This document shows, one piece after another, positions 28,934-38,135 of a stretch of 64,000 bases of DNA (its first letter is position 1; each line of letters begins with the position of its first letter). The notes below the pieces were generated by a model. It did no database searches. It was not told where the DNA came from and was given only the letters and a program-made list of their open reading frames with translations. The position numbers and the translations under genes were made by a program. The DNA comes from Rebecca billardiae RCC1528 (Eukaryota > Haptophyta), in assembly GCA_965240325.2 (NCBI GenBank), contig OZ251230.1:124001-188000 (forward strand), given 5' to 3'.

Positions 28934-31564
28934 CTACTCGCACGCGAGCGCGCGGTCGTGGCCCGTGAAGTTGACGATGCGCACGGCGCCCGGGTTGCAC
29001 GGCGCGGTGGTGAAGTTGTACCGGTACCCGCCGACCGGCGTGCAGCACCATTCCGTCACGAGCGCGCGCTCAAAGCTCGCCCGGAACGAGTCGCCGTTCT
29101 GCGCGCGCGCAAAGCCGCCAAAGAGGCCGTCGAGGGAGTCGAGCGCGAGGGCGGGGGCGTCGGCGAACGGCGCGAGCGCGGTGTGCAGCTGCTCGTCGGT
29201 GAGGCCGCGCGGCACGACCGCGAGCCGCGCCGCGCCGCCCGCCGCGCGCAGCTCGCGGTTCGCAGCGCCGAACGCGCCGGCGAGCCCGCCGTCCGCGGTG
29301 GCCGCGGCCGCGTGCGCGCGCGCGCACGCCGCCGCCGCCTCGTCCGGCGGCGGCTCGCTCGCGAGCCTGGCGAGCCCCGGCGCCTCGGGCGGCATGGCGG
29401 TGCGCCCGGCGCCGCACACGTGCACGCGCACCGCGCCCTCCCGCACGCGCGCCTCCACGTGCTCGCCCTCCCCGAACCCCGGCTCCCTGAACGGCAGCCC
29501 CAGCTCCTCCCAGCGCGGCAGGTCGTACACGTGGTCGAGCGGGCAGCGGAACGGCCGGCGCAGGGCGGACGGCCAGTACGAGCAGTTCCACGCGACCATG
29601 AAGGTCTTGTCGCACGCGCACGCGAGCGCGGGCAGCTCGAGCGTGCGGCGCAGCGCGCGCGCCAGCGCGAGCGCGCCCGCCACCTGCGCCAGCTGGTGCT
29701 GCACGAGCGCCGCGTGCCCGAGCGGCAGCCGGCTGTGCGCGTGGCTCGGCACCATCAGATCGACCGAGCGCTCGAGCAGCGCGCGCGACACGTGCAGCAC
29801 GGCGCGGAGCAGCCCGCCGCCGGCGGAGGGCGGCGTGGCGTACGCGCCGGCCGCGCGCGCGTCCACGCGCGCCCACGCGCCGCCGCCCAGCGCGCCGCGC
29901 GCGGGCGCGTCCGCCCACCACAGCCCGGCCTCCCTGAAGCGAAACCGCTTGCCGAGCGAGCCGTGGTACTGGTACGTGTTGTGCACGACGTACGGCGCCA
30001 CGCCCAGCTGCTCGTGCAGCCGCGAGACGAAGAAGCCGTGGCCGTGGGCGAAGGCGGGCGTGGGCAGCACGCCCACGCGCAGGTGCCCGCAGTACAGCTG
30101 CACCGTGCGGTCCGCGTGCGCCACCGGCATCGTCACGCCCTCCAGGTCGCGCGCCACCTCGTGCACGTGCCGCCCGACCGCGCCGGGCATCGTGAGCCGG
30201 TCGAGACGGCCGTTGCTCAGCCGGAAGCCCTTGCGCATCAGGTCGTTGAAGACGGACTGGTCCCACCCGCCCTTGGCGCGCGTGAGCAGGCCCATGTACT
30301 CCTCGATGAACAGGCGCATCGGCTGCGCGCGCGTCGGGGCGGGGGAGGGGGCGGGGTGTCGCGCGGAGTGGAGGGGGGGGGCGGCGCGCGAGGAAGCGCG
30401 GCGCGAGCGAGCGGCGGTCGCGCGGCGCGCGGCGCGCGCGCGCGCGCGGCGCACCACGCTCGGCCGCAGTAGCATCACGCCAATGTTGGAGCGCACGAGC
30501 AGCAGCTGCGCGTTCGCCACGTGCCCCACGTCCCACGTCGGGTCCTCCAGCCCGCCGTCCGCCGCGGCGAGCGGCTCGTCCGCGCGCGTGCCATCGCCCA
30601 GCCTGGACGGGCGCAGGATGTCCGAGGTGATCAGCAGGTCAGAGGCGGGGTAGCGCGCGAGGAAGGGGAGCGGGTCGCGGAGCCAGACGGTGTCCACGTC
30701 GCAGAGCAGCAGCTCCACGCCCATCGCGAGCAGCGAGCGCATCAGCACGCCCTTGTGCCGCCCCATCTGGTTGAAGAGCGGCGAGCCCCAGCCCCAGTGC
30801 GCGCGCGCGCCTGCCTCCAGCGCGCCGTCCGCGAGCATGCGGAACGTGTGCGCGCCGGGCACGCGGCCGCCGTGCGCGAGGAGCTCGAGGAGCTCGTCGT
30901 CGAGCGCGCCGACCAGGTAGTTGCGCAGCCCCAGCCGCTGCAGCGACAGCGCGAAGTTCTCCACGAAGTCGGAGAAGTGCGCGTTCGCCCACGTCACGAT
31001 CAGCACGCCGCCGCCCTCCGCGGCGAGTGCGCGCGCGCGCGCGCGCGTGAGCCAGCGCGCGTTGGCGGCCTCGAGCTGAAACGTCTCGTCGTGCGCGGCG
31101 GCGGTCAGGTTGGCGAGGCCCGCGACGTGTGCCTCGTCCAGGTGCCCGCACGTCGGCACGCGCGCGGGCCATCGCTCGCGCACAAAGGCGTCGAGCTCGG
31201 CGCGCAGCGCCGCGCCCGACTCCGCCCGCGTCGGCGCTGGCGAGGTTGCGCGCGCGGCCGCCGGCTCGGCGGTGGCGCTCGCGAGCGCGGGCTGTGCATG
31301 CGCGAGCGCCTCGCCGTCGGCTGCCGACGCAAACCGCTGCTCGCCCTCCACGGCGCCCACGGCCTGCGCCGCCTGCGAGACCGCGCTGCCGGCTGGCCGC
31401 GCGTGCGCGCCGCGGCCCGCGACCGCGACGGCGTTGTCGCTCGTCACGATCGTGCTCGTGCGTAGCACTGCGGTCACGATCACAACCAACGACACCACCG
31501 CCAGCGCCATCGGCCCGCGCGCAAGATTCGGCCGCGAGCGCGCGGGCACGCGCAGTGCCGCCAT
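28934..31564 (-). CDS. GT77-like nucleotide-sugar glycosyltransferase, type II membrane
   Basis: Exons 31564-30455 and 30322-28934 give 832 residues; the 132-nt intron is GT-AG. An N-terminal anchor (MALAVVSLVVIVTAVL, residues about 19-34) is followed by an Ala-rich stem and a catalytic region. VGALDDELLELLAHG, GRHKGVLMRSLLAMGVELLLCDVDTVWLRDP (D289-V-D291 as the metal/nucleotide-binding DxD) and ASDLLITSD fit the GT77 family of plant and algal arabinosyl/xylosyl transferases (RRA, XEG113 type). The intron removal links LLRPSV to PMRLFIEEYMGLL. The second half includes WDQSVFND and a long Cys-containing C-terminal region, longer than in plant homologues. Start at 31564 places the anchor close to the N-terminus. 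Substrate unknown; cell-wall or scale polysaccharide glycosylation in the Golgi is likely. Confidence 0.85.
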   Translation of the reverse strand: MAALRVPARSRPNLARGPMALAVVSLVVIVTAVLRTSTIVTSDNAVAVAGRGAHARPAGSAVSQAAQAVGAVEGEQRFASAADGEALAHAQPALASATAEPAAARATSPAPTRAESGAALRAELDAFVRERWPARVPTCGHLDEAHVAGLANLTAAAHDETFQLEAANARWLTRARARALAAEGGGVLIVTWANAHFSDFVENFALSLQRLGLRNYLVGALDDELLELLAHGGRVPGAHTFRMLADGALEAGARAHWGWGSPLFNQMGRHKGVLMRSLLAMGVELLLCDVDTVWLRDPLPFLARYPASDLLITSDILRPSRLGDGTRADEPLAAADGGLEDPTWDVGHVANAQLLLVRSNIGVMLLRPSVVRRARARAARRATAARSRRASSRAAPPLHSARHPAPSPAPTRAQPMRLFIEEYMGLLTRAKGGWDQSVFNDLMRKGFRLSNGRLDRLTMPGAVGRHVHEVARDLEGVTMPVAHADRTVQLYCGHLRVGVLPTPAFAHGHGFFVSRLHEQLGVAPYVVHNTYQYHGSLGKRFRFREAGLWWADAPARGALGGGAWARVDARAAGAYATPPSAGGGLLRAVLHVSRALLERSVDLMVPSHAHSRLPLGHAALVQHQLAQVAGALALARALRRTLELPALACACDKTFMVAWNCSYWPSALRRPFRCPLDHVYDLPRWEELGLPFREPGFGEGEHVEARVREGAVRVHVCGAGRTAMPPEAPGLARLASEPPPDEAAAACARAHAAAATADGGLAGAFGAANRELRAAGGAARLAVVPRGLTDEQLHTALAPFADAPALALDSLDGLFGGFARAQNGDSFRASFERALVTEWCCTPVGGYRYNFTTAPCNPGAVRIVNFTGHDRALACE

Positions 31565-32565
31565 AAGCACCTGCCGCTTTGCTTTTCTCCCCAGCGGAAC
31601 CGCGAGCCGAGCGAAGGGACGACCAGTCGTGCCGCTGCGCTGCGCTGGCAACCCGGCAGCCGTTCGCGGACGCGAGTCTCCCGCTCGAGAAAAAAGGCCG
31701 GATTAAAAAAGCGCACGCGTCTGAACTGGTAGTTGTTTGGAGATGGCGACTGGTCGTCCCTTCGGTCGGCTCGCCACAAGGTGCACACCGCCCTTGCGCC
31801 GGCGACGCTCACGCGCGAGGGGAGTGCGCGCGGGGCTAGCGCGGGGCGGGGGGCGGGGCTACTCGACCCCGGCGACGCCTCCAACCCGCTCGTGGCGCGC
31901 GCCCGCCCCCCGCCGCCGCTCGCCAAGCCGCCAAACTTAGGCTCCAACAGGGGCCAAAAAGCGGCAGGTGCTTATGGTGATTCCGACGCTGATAGCAGCG
32001 CACAGGCGGGGATTTTTGATGATGCGGAAAAGACGAAAAGTGAAAAATCGTCTCGACTGGCTGTGTCAGATTCAACCTTGATGATTCAACAGTGCGCGCT
32101 GTGATGACGACTAAATCCGTCAGCCTGGCCAGAGCTCCGCCCTGCCAACGATCACTGTCGGCGTCCACTGTGTGGACTAGGTTCGATCGGCAAAGGCGAA
32201 GGTGCGGTGCCCGCGCGCCTGGGTCTGGCCTTGGATCCTGGCTTCCTGTGGCCAGCGATCCGGCTGGTGCGAAGCATGGAGGACGTCTGCGGCCTCTCGG
32301 GCACTACAGTCACAGAGCCTGCGGTCGTTATCGCATCATTATTGTCTGGCCCGCGAGGCGACGCATGCAGGCACTGCAGCGGCGTTCGGCGCTGTGGGCG
32401 CCTCGACGGCGTTGAGGAGGCCTGCGCCCGCGCGGCAGTCGTCCCCTGAGTCGGCCTCTCCGCGGCGTGTGGGGCCGCGGGGCGCGGGCCGCCGGGCGCT
32501 ACGGGTGCCATTAATGAGCTAGTTATTAGGCGGCGGTGTATATATTAACGACGTGGTATGCAACG

Positions 32566-32628
32566 GGCAGGCGTCAGAGTCAGCAAGCTGTAGCGGCAGA
32601 TCGAGCAGCAGAGACAAACACCAGGATC
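32566..32628 (+). repeat. 63-bp dispersed repeat, copy 1
   Basis: GGCGTCAGAGTCAGCAAGCTG and the following 40 bp, directly before the (TA)n array. It recurs in direct orientation at about 33,362-33,430 with several changes. Confidence 0.75.
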
Positions 32629-32783
<155 letters not shown>

Positions 32784-33139
32784 GAATGCGTCCGCGCCTT
32801 CCGACCAGGTCAGACAGTGCGCCACCCGCAGCCCTGCCCCCCTACGGGAGCGGGGCCGGGATGGAGCACCGCCTCGGCCTGGGGCACACGGCGGCGACGG
32901 CAGATGCCGCCGCGGCCGAGCGCCTTCCGGAGCACTTGGATGAGGGTGAGGTCGTAGTCGATGTCGCCGCCCGCCGACCTAGCGGTGAGCAGCTCCGGCA
33001 AGCGGCAGCCGCGGCTGTCGCCCCCGTGCGCCCGCGTGGGCGCCTGGATGAGGATGAGGTCGTAGTGCGCGTCGCCGCGCGCCGGCCAAGCGGCGCGCAG
33101 CTGCAGAAGAGAGGCTTGGAGAGTGAGCGCGCCGCCTAG

Positions 33140-33256
<117 letters not shown>

Positions 33257-33361
33257 GTTTTATAACAATGCGCCACCTGTTTTATTCATCAGTTTGGCGG
33301 ATTGGCGGTCCTTTGCGCATATTTTCCGTGACGTGTCAGTGTCCTCAGTGACCTCAGGGCA

Positions 33362-33430
33362 GGCGTCAGTCAGAGTCAGCAAGCTGTAGGCAGCAGATCG
33401 GGCAGCAGGGACAAGTGATGTGCCAGGATC
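33362..33430 (+). repeat. 63-bp dispersed repeat, copy 2
   Basis: AGGCGTCAGTCAGAGTCAGC through CCAGGATCAG. It matches the block next to the (TA)n array at 32,566, but here no microsatellite follows. Confidence 0.7.
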
Positions 33431-33843
33431 AGCCGCTCCTCGCCGTCGTGATCATCCCCCCCCCGCCTCGTAGTTAGTCTGCCCATCACTCTCCATCGCC
33501 GAGCGGAAGCCCGACCGTGTCCGTCACCGACGCACCGTCTGGCGTCGACGCGCGTGCGCCACCGCGGTGGTCGCGGTGCCACGCGTCGTCTAAGCCGTCG
33601 TCTCGAAGTACTAAGTAGTCGTCGTGCGCAGCGCCCCCGCGGGCGCGTGCCCCCGGGCGCACGTGCGACCGAATAACGACCCGAAACTGCTTATAATTAC
33701 TACTATTATGTATGACGATCTTGAAACAGTACTATATCATCATCATACCGTACGTATTTTACTTGTATCGGCACGGAAGAAAATACTCCTTGCTGATTCT
33801 TGCCGCCGGGCCGGCCGGCGGGAGAAAAAGCTGAAGACGGTGA

Positions 33844-34707
33844 ATGAGAGCAGCCATGTCACGCGCTGGGCGCTCGTGCTCGTGGCGGCTGCTCGTAGGC
33901 GGATTGACTGCTGTGGGAATCGCGTCCGCCGCGCATGGCAAGAACTGCGAAGCAGTCGAGTGCTTTGCTGAGGTCGCCGAGCACATGCGCTTTGCCAGTT
34001 CACTCGCAGTGCCTCCATGCCGCGATGACTTTGCCACGATGGCGCAGCGGCATTTCTTCCGCACGGGCAGGGCGGCGGAGGTTGGAGTCTATCAGGGCAT
34101 GTTTGCCGGGAAGAACATACGAAAGTGGCTCGGCCACTACTATGCCATCGACGCGTGGGCTTGGCGACCGGCTGACCCTGCGGACAAGAACTACAGGAAT
34201 GAAAGTAGAAACATGGAGGTGATGGCGAAGGCTAAGGGCGTGATTGACCGCGCAGTGAATGGAGACACCTCGCGCTACACGATGGTGCGCGCTCTTTCGG
34301 CAGACGCCGCCTCCCAGTTCCCTGACGGATACTTTGACTGGCTGTACATTGATGCTCTGCACACACACGATGCGCTCACGCAGGACCTTCACGCGTGGTG
34401 GCCCAAGCTGCGTGAGGGCGGGCTGCTGAGCGGTGACGACTATGGGGACATGACGGATACCGAGTACATCACGAAGAAGCGCTACCAGACCAAGATACTT
34501 GCACCCAGCACGACTGCAGACGGCAACACGACACATGCTGGTCTCACTCCTTACGCTAGTAAGAATAGCTGGGGAGTGATCTCAGCTCTCCAAGACTTTG
34601 CGCGCACTCACTTTGCCACAGTGCATGTTACGTGGTCGCTCGATTGCTATGCATGGCCAGCGTGGTGGATTGTGAAGCCGCCGAACTGCCTCGCCGACTC
34701 GTCCTGA
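33844..34707 (+). CDS. secreted class I SAM methyltransferase (Methyltransf_24 type)
   Basis: A 287-residue intronless protein. A signal peptide (SWRLLVGGLTAVGIASAAHG, residues about 13-32) is followed by a Rossmann methyltransferase core. AEVGVYQGMFAGKNI (78-92) is the glycine-containing SAM-binding motif I. YFDWLYIDALHTHDALTQDL (163-182) is the acidic DALH-type motif followed by LREGGLLSGDDYGD, typical of the Methyltransf_24 group found in bacteria, phages, giant viruses and algae. Codon use is visibly less G+C-rich than in neighbouring genes (TTT, GCT, AAT, ATA are common). The gene lies between inverted 55-bp repeats (32,731 and 34,962), suggesting arrival with a mobile unit. The substrate is unknown. 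A second ATG at residue 5 is equally possible. Confidence 0.85.
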   Translation: MRAAMSRAGRSCSWRLLVGGLTAVGIASAAHGKNCEAVECFAEVAEHMRFASSLAVPPCRDDFATMAQRHFFRTGRAAEVGVYQGMFAGKNIRKWLGHYYAIDAWAWRPADPADKNYRNESRNMEVMAKAKGVIDRAVNGDTSRYTMVRALSADAASQFPDGYFDWLYIDALHTHDALTQDLHAWWPKLREGGLLSGDDYGDMTDTEYITKKRYQTKILAPSTTADGNTTHAGLTPYASKNSWGVISALQDFARTHFATVHVTWSLDCYAWPAWWIVKPPNCLADSS

Positions 34708-35307
34708 TCATCATGGCGTCTGCGCCGAACTCGGCCTCGCCGCCGCCACTCGTCCGCTGGTCACTCCGCTGCTGATTGATCCGGACCTCGGATCCGCGAC
34801 GGTCTGCATGAGTATTGAGCGTGTCACAGGGTGACTGCTGCGCATCAGCAGAGTGCCAGTCGGCGCTGCATTCGTCAGTAGCTGAGTACCGCAGAGTAGC
34901 TAGTCGACGATATATCTATATCGTCTATATATATTATTTATAATATATATATATATATATATATGTGTCTGTTGCACTCCGTGAGCCTGACGCTTGTCCG
35001 ATGCTGCCACGTCGTTAAATATATATATATTATATTTATTATTGCGCGCCGCCTATACTACGCGCGTCGTTATATATATATATATATATATATTCGGCTG
35101 GGCCTAGCTGGCTCAACTCGCCGCCCGCATCAGTCTCACAGTGAGCCCGCCGACTAATTGTCCGACAAGTGACTCAGACTACGTCTACGAGACACTGACT
35201 TCAGAATCAGAGCCGTACTGCCTCTGAGTCCGTGATGAGGCGCTGAGCGAGCTATATCATCGTCGTCGACCGCGCCCGAGCCTCTGCTGCTGACGAGATC
35301 GATGATC
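34708..35307. other. 600-bp A+T-rich intergenic region
   Basis: Contains TA-rich tracts on both sides of the right inverted-repeat arm (34,920-34,962 and 35,018-35,095). No gene seen. Confidence 0.65.
34962..35016 (-). repeat. right arm of inverted repeat flanking the methyltransferase gene
   Basis: TATGTGTCTGTTGCACTCCG through GCCACGTCGTT, the reverse complement of 32,731-32,783. TA repeats lie on both sides. Confidence 0.9.
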
Positions 35308-37772
35308 TCAACTTTCCGCCCGGACGATGCCATTGCCACTGAGACTCTGCGTGCTGATGCGGCTGCAGGCAGCATCTGCCGGCTGCACAGCAAGCAGCAC
35401 GTTCAGCACCGCCGCTGCGGCAGCCAGCACGAGGGTGAGCAGCCCAGACGCGAGGGGGCCTCGCCACGCGCGCGGGATGCAGCGCAGCCTCTGCGCTGCA
35501 GGGTGCAACCGACGTTGGAGGCCGGTGCCGACGCTCCGCTGCGCCGCAAGCGTCCACATGTCCAATCCGCGCTCTCGCTCTTGCGCGACTATCTGCAGTT
35601 TCTGGGTGCGCGCGCGCGGGGACAGCACGCTCGACAGGCTGCTCGCCCGGCGGAAGCTGCCCGGTGCTGGCGGTTCGTGCGCGTGAGCGCGCGCCATATT
35701 GCTGGGCTGCACGTGGCTCAGGTCGGGCGTGCGCTTGGGCGCGCTCTGCAGCAGCAGCACCGCGCGCTCGCTGAACCGAGGCAGCGAGCCGCACGCCACC
35801 TCGATCGCGCTCGCCAGCCGGTCGTAGTCCTCGGGCAGCGTGCACGAGCACTGGTCCACAGAGAAGGAGCCGACCAGGTCCGCGTCGAAGCCGGGCAGCA
35901 CCTCCATCTCGATGCGCGTGGCGGCCGTGACGCGCGGGTCTCGCCGGGTGGGAGTCGAGTCTGCGGACGTGCCGTCGGGGTGGTGCGGCTGCTTGCCGCT
36001 GCGGCCCGTCGCCAAGTGCTCACGGCTGCGCTGATCGACCCGGGAGCCCTGCGATGCAACGTCTGGCGGCTGTGCCACGGCGTGCTCGCGGGCCGTCATC
36101 TGGTCGAACACGAAGACCTCCGCGACGCACCTGCGACACGAGGGGCGCGCGGCGGGCCCGGCCGATCCGCGCGCGCCGAGCAGGTGAGCGCACGCACACG
36201 CGAGCGCTGAGCAGCGAGGCGCGCACAGGCCGCTCGCTGCGCCTCCGGCCTCCGTGCGCGCACCACAGCCGCGTGAGGTAGGTAGGGCCCGCGAGGATGA
36301 GCAGGCGCTGACACGACGCCAAGTACACGGGCACAAGCAGCAGCTCGGTCGCAATGTCGTCCTGATTGATGCAGCAGCGGTCTGCGGCGCCGCCGCGGCC
36401 AGCGCGGGTGCGCATGCGTCGGCACGGCGTTTCGCAGAAGCGCGCGCGCGCGCGCGCTTGAGCGGCGTGCGTTCTCAGCGCCGCTGCCGCACCGATCCAG
36501 AGGAGCGGCTCGCGCTCCTTGTTGCGAGCCTTGAACCTGGCCCGCCACTGCTGCAGCGCCTCCCACTTGTACGCCGGGTCGTCATGCCAGCTGGCGGCGG
36601 GGGATGCCCAAGACAGAGCACGCAGTCACGCAGCGCGCGGGCACCACACGCGCGCGTGGTGAGCCCAGGCGTGCGCGAGGCGGTCACGCGCCGGTGCGCG
36701 CGCGGGGCGAGCGTCGCGCGAGGGCGGCGGCGTACGAGTGCGAGACGAACGCGTCGATCTCGTCCAGCTGCACGCTCACGGAGCGCGCGTACCACGCCGG
36801 CTCTTGGCGCTCGGCGGTGTCGAGGCCGGGCTCCTCGCGCGCACTCCCGTCCGCGCGCGCACTCGGCGGACCAACGTCCGCCAGCTCGAAGACGGCACGC
36901 GTGAGCCGGTCCGCAGGGATGGCGCGCAGGCGCGCGCGCGCGCGCGAGATCGTCTGCGTCTCGTCCTGCCCGCTCAGCAGCGCCGCGATGCCTGCGGCCG
37001 CGCGCGTCCCCTCGTCCGCAGCCGTCAGGCACGCGTGCACGCCGCGCCGCACGCGCGGCAGCAGGTGGCCAAGCCCGACGCCAAAGGAGCCCGCTGCCAT
37101 CAGCAGGTTCCAGACGACATCGCCCGTGTGCACAAAACCGTCGATGAGCGCGAAGCCGAGCGCCACGAAGTAGACGAGCCCGAGCGCGGCGCGCATGAGC
37201 ACGACGCCCACCTGCCACCAGACCGCCTCGAGCAGCTGGCGTGAGCCGATGGCGGGCGCGCCGCCGCACGCGCAGCCATAGGACGCCATCAAAGCGCTGC
37301 CGACGCTACCGATCGCCGACAAGCAGGTGAGGCCGAAGAAGAGCCACACGTGGATGTACACCCACGTCAGCTCGTGCCGCTGCCGCGTGCCGCACTCGTA
37401 CAGCGTGCCGTCAGGCGGCGCGCTCGCGAGCGCGTTATGGGTTTGGGCCGCGCCGAACGCGGCGAACAGGGCGCACATGGCGAGCGCACACGCTCGGACG
37501 AGCAGGCTGCTCCGAGGCGGCACCGCCGTGTTGATCAGCAGGATGCTCACCAGGAGGAGGGTTGGCGTCGTGTACCAGCCTGCACTCCCGCGCGGGCTGA
37601 GGACCAGCCACACAACGCCGCCAATGAGGAGGGCGAGGCCTGCGGCGAACGGGAGGATCACGACACGGAGTAGCTGGGCACGCCCCGCCCGGCGAGACAG
37701 CGCAAGCTTTGCGCGGAGCTCCGCGTCCGGGTCTGCCGGCTTCGCCGGCGACACGACCCTGGGCGCGGTCAT
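35308..37772 (-). CDS. multi-TM protein with TIR-like cytosolic domain
   Basis: Four exons (37772-36736, 36590-36493, 36381-36264, 36130-35308) give 691 residues, all three introns being GT-AG with exact frame continuity. The first about 300 residues contain five or six membrane segments (LLRVVILPFAAGLALLIGGV, PTLLLVSILLINTAV, CALAMCALFAAFGAA, LFFGLTCLSAIGSVGSAL, VLMRAALGLVYFVALGFAL). Exons 1-4 then assemble DEIDAFVSHS|WHDDPAYKW, LLWI|DRCCINQDDI, LAGPTYLTRLW|CVAEVFVFDQ. These are conserved blocks of the large algal DAFVSHSW/LWC family related to TIR and HET domains. The C-terminal part (VDQCSCTLPEDYDRLASAIE) and a terminal hydrophobic helix follow the same family pattern. Function is unknown; a membrane signalling receptor is plausible. 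Start at 37772 is chosen because it directly precedes the soluble N-terminus and first TM. Confidence 0.85.
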
Positions 37773-38135
37773 TGCAACCGGTGAACCGGCAACCGCGCGT
37801 GGTAGATGATGATACTGTGCATACCCACCCACCCACATACTAATTGTATCCGATCTCAGGTTTAACCCCATTGATCTCAAATCCTTAACCGCGGCAAATT
37901 GAAAATGAGGGAAGATAGCTATCTCGGTCTCTCGGTTCTACAACTTACTCATTGAAGTACGTATCAGGCTCCATGGGTGTATAATACAGTATTGTATGTT
38001 GCGGGTAAGCTGACCAAGGACTGAACAGGACTCTCCGGCAGCCGGAGAGAGATTGGAGAGCTCCGGCCACGGCCCATCAAAGGCGAGCGCCCGGTGGCGG
38101 CGGCGCGCACGCGGCGGTCGCGCGAGGCGCGGCCG
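37773..38135. promoter_or_regulatory. 363-bp divergent promoter region
   Basis: Lies between the ATGs of the TIR-like gene (-) and the kinase (+). It contains TGTATAATACAGTATTGTATG near 37,977 and several A+T-rich stretches, unlike the flanking coding DNA. Shared regulation of two signalling genes is possible. Confidence 0.5.

Noticed and set aside
35308-36354. Separate small gene at the 3' end of the TIR-like gene
   Set aside because: Exact splice junctions and family motifs connect it to the upstream exons in one reading frame.
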